Assembly (NCBI GenBank): GCA_007115705.1
Contig: QXEO01002087.1
Location: 248,001-312,000 of the forward strand
From: Dactylis glomerata
Taxonomy: Eukaryota > Streptophyta > Magnoliopsida > Poales > Poaceae
Direction: 5' to 3'
Length of the DNA stretch: 64,000 bases
The translations under genes and the position numbers were made by a program. Of this stretch, positions 12,447 through 22,633 are shown piece by piece (within the stretch, counting starts at the first letter, position 1; every line of letters starts with the position of its first letter). The notes below the pieces were generated by a model. That model was not told the origin of the DNA and ran no database searches. It saw nothing but the letters and a program-made list of their open reading frames with translations.

Positions 12447-12654
12447 TTAGTTCATTTTCATGTTATAACATGATTGCTAAGTTTCTTATTGTCAAGATTA
12501 TGTCTTTCATGCCCATGTTTTAAGTTCTTTTGATCCCAGCACTCAATGCTTTCATATATGATCAAGATTGTGTAGGTGCATGTCACCTCAAAAATTATTT
12601 CTTTTGTTATCACTTACCTACTCGAGGACGAACAGGAGTTAAGCTTGGGGATGC
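12447..12654 (+). other. 208-bp internal 3' remnant with PPT
   Basis: Matches the last ~200 bp of internal regions 1 and 2 (compare 5510-5737) but with more differences than those two show between themselves, so it likely belongs to the original A-D element. Ends in AAGCTTGGGGATGC directly before LTR D. Confidence 0.85.
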
Positions 12655-12777
12655 TGATACGTCTCAAACGTATCTATAATTTTTGATGCTCCATGCTTGT
12701 TTTTACACCATTTGCCTTGTGTTTCGTTACACTTCGTGGCACTTTTATGCATTTTCCGGAACTAACCTATTAACAAG
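12655..12777 (+). repeat. LTR D, first 123 bp (before MULE)
   Basis: TGATACGTCTCAAACG start; continues at 17245 after the MULE. LTR A carries the uninterrupted version of the junction. Confidence 0.95.
12769..12777. repeat. 9-bp TSD ATTAACAAG, left copy (MULE)
   Basis: Repeated at 17236-17244. The empty site in LTR A has it once, which confirms a 9-bp duplication typical of Mutator-like transposons. Confidence 0.96.
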
Positions 12778-12943
12778 GGGATTTCTATTTTCGTGCCCCC
12801 TGGGTCGTTAGTTGTACTCAGTTTTCCCCAGCCGCTTAACTTTTCCTCAGTTTTCTCCTCGCTCTAGTTTGAAACCCCTCGCAGACGCTCGGACGGGAGG
12901 GTTGCCGTTTAGTTGACCGTTCCGTGCTGACGTGTGGGGCCGC
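12778..12943 (+). repeat. MULE left terminal inverted repeat
   Basis: Pairs with 17068-17235. Outer ~60 bp nearly perfect, inner part diverged with small indels; both arms share CTCGGACGGGAGG and GTGGGGCCGC blocks. Confidence 0.92.
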
Positions 12944-13383
12944 GTCGTGTGGGGCCGCGTCGCGTGGGGCTGGTACAATGGGACCGCGTGGGACAGGACG
13001 AGACCGTGTTTGGTTGTACGTGAGAGCTCGGTTTTGTCTCTCTCGGCCCAAATTGGCATTTTTCAGAGCGCCTTTTTCCCCTCTCTCTCTGTAACAGTTC
13101 TCTCTCTTTTCACCAAATTAGTATCAAATCTAGAGAAGCTTCTATTTCTGTCTTTCTTTAATGATTATTGCCTTTTGGCCCTCTTTTTTGCCCAATATGT
13201 TAACAAATCTAGTAGCAAAGCTAGAAGCTAGTAGAGGATAAATTCACAGCAGCATAATAAATCGAGAAAATATAGGATAAGCTGCATACAGCAGCCAACA
13301 TAGCATATATATATATATATTCAGGACAGATCCAACAGTACTACCGATCCCTAGATCCAACATAAGCTACATTTTACATGGGA
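12944..13383. other. MULE interior without gene
   Basis: Starts with short GC-rich tandem repeats of GTGTGGGGCCGCGTC type (about 12932-12966), then AT-rich sequence with a short TA run (13308-13319). I see no coding evidence. Confidence 0.6.
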
Positions 13384-14439
13384 TTAAGCTTGGAGGCTGC
13401 GCAGGTGAATCCCAAGTGCTTTGTGTTTGGCCATGAACGCATGCACATTCACGGTCGTTCCAACTCTAGCGCCGCCAGGGGCACTGCCAAGGGATTCGGC
13501 ATGGTTCACCAGGCAGTTGAAGTCGGTGGCGCGGAGCCTCCTGTTGCAGAAGGGGCACCTGTAAACGCCTCGAGCAAAGTGGCGATCGTAATGGCCGGAC
13601 TGCAGCCTCCTGAGGACGTGACGAGTCTTGGTGTGGAAGGACTCGTCGTCGCTGTCGACGTCGCTGCTCTGCACCTGTCACGGAGCACCAAAGATCGAAA
13701 AACATGGAGTCAATTGCAGCGATGATGGAACAGAGAGTGAACAAAAGATCATGCATGATAATATGGGCACGAAAAAAAGAAGCCTCAGTTACATTGGACA
13801 CACTTATATCCAGTATTTGGGTGAGTGAACCAAAGATCATGCACAACAAATTTGTACACACCAATTGTTCACAGACCAAACCCTGAATCAATTTGTGCCC
13901 AAATATTCATCATCATCGGCACAAATTAACGGGATGGGATTGATTACTCACATAAGTTAACCGAATCTTAAACAAAAGCAAATCACAAACACTAATAACG
14001 CTAAATCTATCATAATAACGCTAGATCTATCATAAAAGGATTGAACTAGGAACAGACTAACCCTAATAACGCTAAATCTATCATAAAAGGATTGAACTAG
14101 GAACAGACGAACCCTAATAACGCTAGATCTAACACAAAAGGATTGAAATGGCATAAGAACAAGGGAACAAAGGGTTACCTCCGGGTAGTCGTCGACGATG
14201 CTGGTGTCATAGGGGTTTGCCGGCGCGACGTACGGCACTGGTTCGTACAGGTCTTCGTACAGGTCCCAATCGACGGGGGCCTGGACGGGTGCCTAGATGG
14301 GTGCCTGGACAGGGGCCTGGAAGGGGGCGGCGGCTGATGCGCCGGCGCCTACGTCGGAAGCAGCGACGGGGGCCTAGATGGGGGCGGCGGCCGATGCGCC
14401 GGCGGCTACGTCGGCAATGGGCATCTCATGCTTCTCCAT
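13384..14439 (-). pseudogene. captured zf-XS-like zinc-finger gene, two exons, two nonsense codons
   Basis: Exon 1 14439-14179 (MEKHEMPIADVAAGASAAAP...), GT-AG intron 14178-13669, exon 2 13668-13384 ending at a normal stop; the phases match. Exon 1 is Ala/Pro/Gln-rich low-complexity sequence built from APVQAP-like repeats. Exon 2 has an acidic SSDVDSDDE start and then YRCPFCNRRL and LVNHAESLG, resembling the zf-XS finger of SGS3/IDN2-type RNA-binding proteins (CxxC plus a later His), so a gene-silencing ancestry is possible. No XS or coiled-coil domain follows. Two TAG codons in exon 1 (14376-14374, 14295-14293) stand where repeat neighbours have CAG. The intron contains 51-bp repeats. Family identity is by motif only. 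Confidence 0.6.
13997..14150. repeat. 51-bp tandem repeat in MULE gene intron
   Basis: Units beginning AACGCTA[A/G]ATCTA at 14017, 14068 and 14119, with a partial unit at 13997; each full unit contains AAAAGGATTGAA. Confidence 0.85.
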
Positions 14440-15263
14440 CCCCGGGGTTTTTTCTTAGGGGTTTTTTCGACGCGAAGTGGAGAAGATGATGGGACAGGAG
14501 AGGCGGTTGCAGTGAGAATGAGAGAGTGGGCAATCGTCGAGAGAGAGAAAGAGGGGCTCTATAAAGACGAAGGTGGCATTTGGTGTACCGCAACACGCGT
14601 CCGCTATGCACGGCTGTAGCGTGCACTGCGACACGAGGCTAACCCTTCGACGTTTGGTGTACTCAGTTCTACCCTCGGGCCTTATTCAGAAATTTTATAT
14701 GTACTCAGTTTTCCCCTCGAGTACTTAGACTGGCAAGTGCAATATACTCAGTTCTACCCTCAAGTAGCTGGTCAACAGAGAGTCAACAAATGAGATTAAC
14801 ATAGCTAATTGAGTCATTTCATGCGCAAAAAAATCCAAAAAAATAAAAACATAGTGGCACCTACTCATGGAGTCTTCCTACGCAACCTGCCACCTTAACA
14901 AACATAGATAAATCATGTTTTACCACAAATTGCCACTTCTCATAATCACTAGTAGCTATGAAGATGCATGGTTTTCCACTCAAACCCCTTTGCAAAACAT
15001 CTTCCCCAAAACATAGTTTGTCTAAATGAGGCCATAATTGTCACACTCATGTATATTTGAATTGCAAATAATTTGATGTAGCCCAATATGAATTATATTG
15101 TACAAAACACGCATTTTTCATTTTGTAATTATTTTGTTTGAATCCCTTAGTCTATTTACTATTTACGTGCCCTTGATTTCTTAGTACTACTCAGTTTTGC
15201 CCTCAAGTACTGTCACAAATGCTCACAGAAACCCAAACTTATCCTGATTGGTTGAGCAGTTGT
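14440..15263. other. MULE interior with TIR-derived motif copies
   Basis: No gene. TACTCAGTT(T/C)T(A/C)CCC motifs at 14660, 14702, 14745 and 15187 echo the GTACTCAGTTTTCCCC of the terminal repeat (12813-12828). Confidence 0.7.
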
Positions 15264-15421
15264 CACACGGATCGACTCCACCAACCGTTGATCCACTGAT
15301 CTAACGGGCAGTATACCCCTATCCGTCTCTTCGTGGCCACCCCTCTCTCTCTCTCTTCGTGGCCACCCCTCTCTCTCTCTGTTTGTCGGTGGATCAACGG
15401 TTGGTGGAGTCGATCCGTGTG
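15264..15421. repeat. perfect 32-bp inverted repeat with 94-bp loop
   Basis: Arm 15264-15295 (CACACGGATCGACTCC...) is the exact reverse complement of 15390-15421. The loop holds two copies of TTCGTGGCCACCCC with CT runs. No flanking target duplication is evident. Confidence 0.9.
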
Positions 15422-15514
15422 CATTTATGGATTATTTTGCCACGTAACTATATTCCCTCTATTTATGCATTATTTTCCACGATTTAAAAATGTTAAACTA
15501 AAAAGTGGTAAACA

Positions 15515-16217
15515 AGAGACATACATATTTATCACCCCTCTAACAATTATCAACTATATTTAGCATTCCTTTTCTTTTAGGGAATTTAGTTTTGGTAATT
15601 TGAAACGGCCCAAAAGTGGTATAATTTTGGTAGAAACATGAGACATACATATTTATCACCCCTCTAACAATTATCAACTATCTTTAGCATTCCTTTTCTT
15701 TTAGGGAATATAGTTTTCGTAATTTGAAACGGCCCAAAAGTGGTATAATTTTGGTAGAAACATGAGACATACATGTTTGGCATATTTGGGGCATTTCGGT
15801 GAATGAATTATTTATCACCCTCTAACATTTATCAACTATCTTTAGCATTCTTTTTCTTTTAGGGAATATAGTTTTGGCAATTTGAAACGGCCCAAAAATG
15901 GTATAATTTTGGTAGAAACATGAGACATACATATTTGGCATATTTGTGGGATTTCGGTGAATGGATTATTTATCACCCCTCTAACAATTATCAACTTTCT
16001 TTAGCATTCCTTTTCTTTTAGGGAATATAGTTTGGGATATAGTTTTGGTTATTTGAAACGTCCCAAAAGTGGTATAATTTTGGTATAAACATGAGACATA
16101 CATATTTATGGGATTTCGGTGAATGCATTATTTGTCACCCCTCTAACAATTATCAACTATCTTTAGCATTCCTATATTCCCTAACACTTATTTTTTTTTG
16201 GTAATTTCGGTGAATGC
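15515..16217. repeat. five-unit tandem repeat, 123-170 bp units
   Basis: Units begin GAGACATACAT at 15515, 15640, 15763, 15922 and 16092 and share TATCACCCCTCTAAC, AGCATTCCTTTTC and GAAACGGCCCAAAAG blocks; later units gain a TTTCGGTGAATG segment. Confidence 0.88.
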
Positions 16218-16284
16218 ACACACTCGATCATCCCTTGTAACAACTTCTAGCGCTTGACGAGCAATGATAAGAATCCGATCGCAA

Positions 16285-16841
16285 TTATACAACAAAAAAA
16301 CAACCAGCCATCAGATTAGCTTGCTTCTTCAACTCGATCAGCTGCTTTAACTGCTTGTTCATTTTCTTCAGTTCTCCCTTCACTTCCACCAGTTCTGCAT
16401 TGGGAGCATTAGGCATAATCGGGACGGCCCCTCTCTCCGCCGCATTCTCTACAGCAAGTACCCCCCCTCCCAAATTGCGCTTCCCAATACCGCCAATTGA
16501 TTCCTGCAATTTAAGCCTCTGAACGTACACATCGATCCACTCGAAATACCTGCATTTCTTCAGGATCTGAAAACAACAACGTGAACCCTAAATCCCAAAT
16601 TCGAGGGAATAACAAGAAAATCGAGAGAAAACAGAGCAATTGGAGCGAGATCTAACCTTATCCCCCTCTCTATATGGCAAGCTCTCACATGCAAGGAACT
16701 CACGTCCACGGTTGCCATTGTCGTTCGTCTTACAGATCGACCGCTTCAGAGGCTCTGGTGTGGGCAGTCAGGGCATCTTGTCAAAGGCACGGGTCCATAC
16801 TGCGGCCATGAAGAACGGGAGGTCGAAGAGAAACTAGACAT
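16285..16841 (-). pseudogene. captured GRF-type zinc-finger protein gene, two exons, one frameshift
   Basis: Exon 1 16841-16657 starts MSSFSSTSRSSWPQYGP and contains RCPDC; after a one-base frame slip near 16740-16760 it reads KRSICKTNDN-GNRGREFLACE, the GRF signature. A GT-AG intron (16656-16567) follows. Exon 2 16566-16285 reads KKCRYFEWIDVYVQRL (closing Cys and the F-W-D of the GRF finger), a linker, then a coiled coil (ELKKMNKQLKQLIELKK) and a hydrophobic end. This is the standard architecture of the large grass GRF zinc-finger family, whose fingers bind single-stranded nucleic acid in characterised relatives. Both exons are in phase 0. The frameshift makes the copy probably non-functional. 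Confidence 0.72.
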
Positions 16842-17067
16842 CACCCGCCTGCCGGAGAAGGGCTGCCGCTGGCGGAGAAGAAGAACAATGGGGCGTGGGG
16901 AAAGAAGGGGGAAGCAATGGCACGGGCACGGGCGCGGGGCTGGCTCGGGCTCCCATTTTGCAACGGGCACCTGGGTAAGCTGTGGGTCTGGCGCGCTAAC
17001 ATGGACAAGTTGCGGGTCCCACAATGATCTGGATAAGTGGAGGCGTGTCCACTGCGGGGCACCAACA

Positions 17068-17235
17068 GCGGCCCCACTTGCCAGCACCAACCAACGGTCA
17101 ACTTAACAGGATTCCTCCCGTCCGAGCTCCTTGTGAGAGTTTCAGACAAGGGCTTGGGCAAAACTGAGGAAAAACTAAGCGGCTGGGGAAAACTGAGCAC
17201 AACTAAGGACCCGAGGGCACGAAAATAGAAATCCC
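17068..17235 (-). repeat. MULE right terminal inverted repeat
   Basis: Reverse complement of the left arm at 12778-12943, 168 bp, ending AGAAATCCC. Confidence 0.92.
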
Positions 17236-17244
17236 ATTAACAAG
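17236..17244. repeat. 9-bp TSD ATTAACAAG, right copy (MULE)
   Basis: Matches 12769-12777 exactly. Confidence 0.96.
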
Positions 17245-18662
17245 TCGCCACAGTGCCAGTTCCCTGTTTTCTGCTATTTTTGTGTTTCAGAAGTGATACA
17301 CAGGAAATATTCTCGGAATTGGATGAAACAAGTTCCTGAAGTCTTATTTTGCCCGGAAGCTTCCAGAGATCCAAAGAGGCGAAGGAGAGGGGCCACAGGC
17401 CAGCCTCACACTAGGCCGGCGCGGCCCAGGCCCTGGCCGCGCCGCCTAGGTGTGAGGAGGCCTGGGGCCACTCCTGATGACGCCCCTTCGCCTATAAGAA
17501 GCCTCGGGACGGAAAACCCTAGGGGAATCGGCGAAATTTCCAGAACAGTTCCACAGCTCCGCCGCCGCCATCGACGAAATTTGGGGGACAGAAGTCTCTG
17601 TTCCGGCACCCTGCCGGGACGGGGAAGTGCCCCGGGAGCCATCTCCATCGGTCTCCATCGCCGTCTCCGCCGCCTCCATCGACCTCACCGCCATCTCCAT
17701 CAACCTTGCTGTCTCCTATGATGAGGAGGGAGTAGTTCATCCCCGGGGCTGAGGGCTCTACCGGTAGCTATGTGGTTCACCTCTCTCTCCCATGATGTGA
17801 TCTTTATGTGATCGTGAGCTTTGTATCATGTTGAATAAGTAGATGTTACTCTTCTTCATTATGTGTACTCTAGTGTGTTATTAAAGTAATCTATTCCTCC
17901 TGCCATGGTGTAACGGTGATAGTGCGTGCATCATGGTGGTACTTGGTCTAGGCTACGATTGTGATCTCTTATGGATTATGAGAATAATTATCACTATGAT
18001 AGTATTGAAGTGATCTATTCCTCCTTTCATGGTGTAATGTTGAGAGTGTGTGCACCGTGTTAGTACTTGGTCTAAGTTGCAATAATATTTATCTTGAGTT
18101 GTGATTTGATTTGGATATCTCTATGAGTGGTGTTTGTCAAGTACTTGATGAACTTTGAGGAGTGCTTCCTAGCCCTACGCAATGATTAGCGTTATTCAAT
18201 AGGAGAGTAATTCAGAGTACCTTAGTGAAGAGAAGTTATTTATTTGTCCAATTATGTTATATTTGTTGAGAGTGTGTCCACTAGTGAAAGTATGATCCCT
18301 AGGCCTTGTTTCCAAGCATTGCACACCGTTTACTTCCTGTTTTGTTACATGTTTGCTCGCAGCGATATTTATTTCAGATCACATTTGCTACTTATAATCA
18401 TCACTACTACTTGTATTTCACTATCTCTTCGCCGAACTAGTGCACCTATGCATCTGACAAGTGTATTGGGTGTGTTGGGGACATAAGAGACTTTCTGTAT
18501 CGTAATTGCAGGGTTGCTTGAGAGGGATAGCTTTGACCTCTTCCTCCCTGAGTTCGATAAACCTTGGGTGATCCACTTAAGGGAAACTTGTTGCTGCTCT
18601 ACAAACCTCTGCACTTGGAGGCCCAACACTGTCTACAAGAACAGAAGCGTGTGTAGACATCA
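17245..18662 (+). repeat. LTR D, remaining 1418 bp (3' LTR of the array)
   Basis: Resumes as GTCGCCACAGTGCC and ends GTAGACATCA. Together with 12655-12777 it makes 1541 bp, against 1540 for LTR A, and it shares A-specific variants (CACTAGGCCGGCGCGGCCC). TATAAG box near 17493. Confidence 0.94.
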
Positions 18663-18667
18663 TCACT
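18663..18667. repeat. TSD TCACT, right copy (Athila-like array)
   Basis: Matches 689-693; the copia sequence continues directly after it. Confidence 0.95.
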
Positions 18668-20924
18668 CATAAGTGATCTTCTAATCATTTATCTTGAGAC
18701 ACTTTTAGCATCAGTGTTATGGATGTGATTTCTCCAACAAGATAAGCGTTCATTCATCTTTTATGAATTCGGTAATAATTTGAACAACCATTGTTCTCAT
18801 AATACTAGAACAAAATAACAATTATTCAAACAAATCTTGAAGGCTAGGTTTAATTCCAATGAAACACAATAACACTTTATTTGTTTTCAATGAGAATCAT
18901 CCAATATTCATTTGCTAGTTAATTAGGCCATTGTAGTTCTTGTATTGCGTTGTTCTGTATGACAGTTCATACCAACCAATTTAGTATCAAATACCCAAGA
19001 ACCACATTGTTTTAACAAGCAACGAATACAACCATAACATGTATATCTTCTATATACCTGAGCTGGACATTTCCAGTCTTTTCTTTTCTGCCAGAATAAA
19101 TTTCGAATTCTCTTTTAGCAATTCTTTTTCGTCTAGAAGAATCTATCAATATCAATAGTGGCGCCATACACATGGCACATAGTTCAAGGCATGATTAGTC
19201 AAACACTAATATCCTTGGACTCGCACTTTGAAGTAGATCACCATTATCAAATATTTGGCGTTCTTCCAAATTCCATTCTTTAGTAATCTTTTAGTGTAGT
19301 AAACATTTTACCTACATCTTCCATTCATCCTATCATGACAACTTTTATGATCAAGCTACTATAGCTCATGAGGATGAATTGTGAGTATAATGTTAGTTCC
19401 CAAAACCTTTTTAGGAGATCTGGACGCCTAGCGTCTCCAATCTTCACAAATTCTCATACAATATGAGAACATGTGTCTTACTAAATTATACTCTATCACA
19501 TTGCAACCAAACATTGTTTCTGATATCAAAATATCTTCCACACATGATAGTTTATGAAACAATCCTTTCAGCTCCTAGATAACCTTGATACTAAAAACAA
19601 CTTTTGAATATCAAGGATCATGGAGGCAAGTGTGATACTTAGATACTAACACTGGAATTGTTACTCTTCATTTAATACTACTTATTAAATTTTATCGAGT
19701 AACCAAGGTTTGCTAAAATTTTGCAATAGGACTTTAAACTTTAGATTGACATTCAAACAATACGATACCAGTTCGTAAAGTTAACATCCAGAATTCTATA
19801 GTTCTATTATCTCAATTATAGCTAATCGCAAGGTAGTAAACGGATGCCAATGACTACAACAAACTATGCAAATTCACTTTGATTTAGTTCATGATAAATT
19901 GAGTTCTATAATTCAAAATTACTAAGTGAACTCCCACTTATCTTAGTTTTCTTAAGTGATTACACGAACCAAATTCACTATACCGCAACCGATCATCACG
20001 TGCAACGGCATAGTTTCAAAGGTGAACATCACCATGTTCATCATATCAACCATATGACTCATGCTTAACCTTTCGGTTTGTGTTCCGAGGCCATATCTGT
20101 ACATGCTAGGCTCGCCAAGTAGAACCATGGCACTCACGTGTGTAAAACTGTCTTACACCCGTCGTATGTGAACGTAGAGTCTGTCACACCCGATCATCAT
20201 GTGGTGTCTCAAAACGACGAACTTTCTTGACGGTGCATGCTATGGAAGAACACATTTTTATCTTGATATTTATATGAGAGGGATCATCTTATAATGCTAC
20301 CGCGCGATCAAATCTAAGCAAAATAAGATACATAAAAGGATAAACATCACATGCATATATAATGTGATATGATATGGTCCTTCACGCATTCGATCTCCAT
20401 CTTGTGCGTCATGGCATGATCTCCATCATTCCACCGGCGTAGCTCCAAGGTCCATGGCGCGCCACCTTGGTTGTCTTCCTCCATTACAATATATCACTTG
20501 GATATATATATTCGACATGCAGGCCATTTAAATGTAAAGACAACCATATCGCATCACATGCCCCGCAAAAACAAGTTAGACATTTCTAATTTGTCTTGCA
20601 TATTTTACGTGGTTTGGGGCTTTCTAGGAAGAACTGTTCTTACCTACGAATATGTAACCACAACGGTGATAACATATTATTAACAACTCTTTGTAAAATA
20701 GATCATAACTATAGTGCGAGAAACGTGCACCCGCAAAGCCACATATGCCGAAGCATGTCAAGTGTGGGACAAGTCTCGTGAACGCGGTCATGTAAGGTTA
20801 GTCTCGGGCAGCTTCAATACCACTATGCCACTATGATCCAAAATACCAAAAATTGCAATAACATGATCATCAACGCCCACATCCACATGTGTTCTAGCCG
20901 TGCATAGCAACTACGCATAGAGAT
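18668..20924 (-). pseudogene. copia gag / pre-integrase remnant and leader, no ORF left
   Basis: Continuation of the sequence at 1-688. On the minus strand the order should be leader (right), gag, protease, gag-pre-integrase (left). All frames are heavily broken. Similarity to the corresponding Triticeae Angela-type region is recalled, not computed, so the subdivision is uncertain. No other gene is visible here. Confidence 0.6.
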
Positions 20925-20937
20925 GGCTCTGATACCA
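20925..20937 (-). promoter_or_regulatory. primer binding site (initiator tRNA-Met) of the copia element
   Basis: Minus strand TGGTATCAGAGCC, one base inside the LTR end, as in most copia elements. Confidence 0.93.
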
Positions 20938-20938
20938 C

Positions 20939-22633
20939 TGATGGGTTCGTAGCATAGAAAACAAAAAATTTCCTACGCATGAACACATAAACTAGCCAAG
21001 AACATCTACATGATGGTAGCAACGGAGACTAACCCTCGAAGACCGGTAGCGGGGATTACGTTCCCGCACAAACGTTGCCGATGGAGAGTCGAGGAAGACG
21101 CACGTAGTCGACGTAGTGGTTCACTTGACGTAGTCGACGTAGTGGTTCACTTGACGATCACGAGATCGTGTACACGGCGCCACAACCGGCAGCGCCCCCG
21201 TGCTCGGTCACACGTACAGCTCATCGTCGACTCCTCCACGCCCTCGGTCCAGCGGGGCAGCGAAAGAAGGGGTCCGCCGGACACTCCAACACACACTTCT
21301 CCAAGTATATGAATTACGAACTAAAAATCCGGTAGAGCTTCGCTAAGCCAAGACGGATTTGGGGCAGCAACTTTGCGGGAGAGGGGAAGGATCAAGCTTG
21401 TATGAACATGGAGGAGAGGGGGGCCTTTTATAGGAGAGGATGGGCAGCCCCAAGGGGATGGCCGGCCAAGGAGAGGCTCTCCTCCTCTTCATGGTCCTCT
21501 TCATTGTGGTAACCCCCTCTTCATGGTGGTAACCCCCTCATCAACATGAGGTAACCCCCATTTAATTTTGTATGACATTCATGCTAATTAAATTCATACT
21601 AATTGATTTAATAAAACATTTTTTATTTCTTTAATATTTGTTAATTCAATCAATTAACAAACATTAATAAATACCCCCTTGAGTTATTTCGATATACCGA
21701 AACAGTTTTGGTGCTTTTCTGAAACAACCCTCATGCTGTCCTGTAATTCGATCAAAGTACCGTATCCACTCAAAAATGACGGCGAACCTTAAGTGTGTCA
21801 CCCTACGGTTCGTGAATAACATGGACATGATCGAGACTCCTCTCCGATCAATAATCATCAGCGGGATCTGGAAATCCATGATGACTCCCACTTACTCAAC
21901 GATGAATCTAGTGATCGTGTGAACCTTTAACGAACATAGTTAATTCCTTTTGTCTCGCGATATTATTACTTGTCCGAGATCCGATCATTTGGTATCAACC
22001 ATACCTAGTTTGATCTCATTCCCGACTAGTCTCTTTACTCGTTCCGTGATAAAGGATTCCCGTGACCTAGTCACATGCTTACAAGCGATTCCAATGCAAT
22101 ATCACCGAGAAGGGCCCAGAGAATATCTTTCCGTCATCCGGATGGACAAATCCCACTCTTGATCGATGAGCCTCAACTAATACTTTCAGAATACCCAAAT
22201 CAACCTTTATAATCACCCTATAACGGTGTGACGTTTGATATCATCAAAGCACTCTTCCGGTATCAGTGATTAACATGATCTCATGGTCTGAGGATTAGAA
22301 CTATTTCGTATGAGTTTGATATAGCAATGAACTTGATGACTTGATCGTATTGCTAATCTTACTATGGGTGTGAGTGTTCATCACATCATTCTTCTAATGA
22401 TATGACCCTGTTATTAACAACATCCAATGTTCATGATCAGGAAACCTTGATCATCAGTTAATCAACGAGCTAGTATAAAAGAGAGGCTTTACTAGGAACC
22501 TTTTAGATTATTAATCACACAAGTATTAATGTTTCCGATTAATACAATTCTAGCATGAGAAATAAACATTTATCACAAACATGGAATATGATAATAACCA
22601 CTTTATTATTGCCTCTCGGGCATATTCCCTTCA
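20939..22633 (-). repeat. 5' LTR of the Angela-like copia element
   Basis: 1695 bp. Plus strand begins TGATGGGTTCG and ends ATTCCCTTCA, i.e. TG...CA. On the minus strand it starts TGAAGGGAATATGCCC and has a TATA box (TATAAAAGGC) at 21432-21423. The partner LTR lies outside the window, so the 5-bp TSD (predicted GACTG from 22634-22638) cannot be checked here. Confidence 0.9.
21103..21154. repeat. 26-bp tandem duplication in the copia LTR
   Basis: Two exact adjacent copies of a 26-bp unit beginning CGTAGTCGACGTAGTGG. Confidence 0.92.

Larger units (their letters stand above)
12778..17235. mobile_element. Mutator-like element (MULE), non-autonomous, 4458 bp
   Basis: Ends are GGGATTTCTATTTTCG and its inverse, within ~168-bp terminal inverted repeats, flanked by a 9-bp TSD. 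No MURA/MULE transposase is encoded. Inside, both on the minus strand, are two spliced host-like genes: a zf-XS-like protein (13384-14439) and a GRF zinc-finger protein (16285-16841). A MULE carrying gene-derived exons and introns fits a Pack-MULE, although transposon-borne genes of these families are also possible. The rest is AT-rich sequence with several local repeats. Confidence 0.93.
694..18662 (+). mobile_element. Athila-like non-autonomous gypsy element, four-LTR composite
   Basis: Order: LTR A, internal 1, LTR B, internal 2, LTR C, 208-bp internal remnant, LTR D (split by a MULE). All LTRs begin TGATACGTCTCAAACG and the complete ones end GTAGACATCA. The PBS is complementary to the tRNA-Asp 3' end, typical of Athila-lineage elements. 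LTRs A and D share sequence variants and flank the TSD, so they are the original pair. B and C share other variants and differ from each other by about ten transitions. Neither internal region encodes gag-pol enzymes, only one uncharacterised ORF each, so mobilisation would need enzymes in trans. Confidence 0.93.
1..22633 (-). mobile_element. Angela-like Ty1/copia retrotransposon, interrupted, left end outside window
   Basis: Read on the minus strand, the element runs from its 5' LTR (22633 to 20939) through an initiator-Met PBS, leader and gag-like sequence (20924 to 18668), jumps the 18-kb Athila-like insertion, and continues as integrase sequence (688 to 1). Its 3' LTR lies outside the window. 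The interruption is proved by the TSD TCACT at 689-693 and 18663-18667. No ORF survives. Family assignment rests on the LTR tip (TGAAGGGAATATGCCC on the minus strand, close to the Angela tip), the PBS and recognisable integrase peptides. It sits inside the gag gene of the Tat element that starts at 22634. Confidence 0.85.

Noticed and set aside
12932..13231. 99-aa ORF spanning the MULE left TIR
   Set aside because: Overlaps the TIR and a GC-rich short repeat; no domain or start context.
20925..20937. tRNA gene
   Set aside because: Only the primer-complementary 12-18 bases are present here and at 7315, 47194, 59128 and 60837; no cloverleaf surrounds them.
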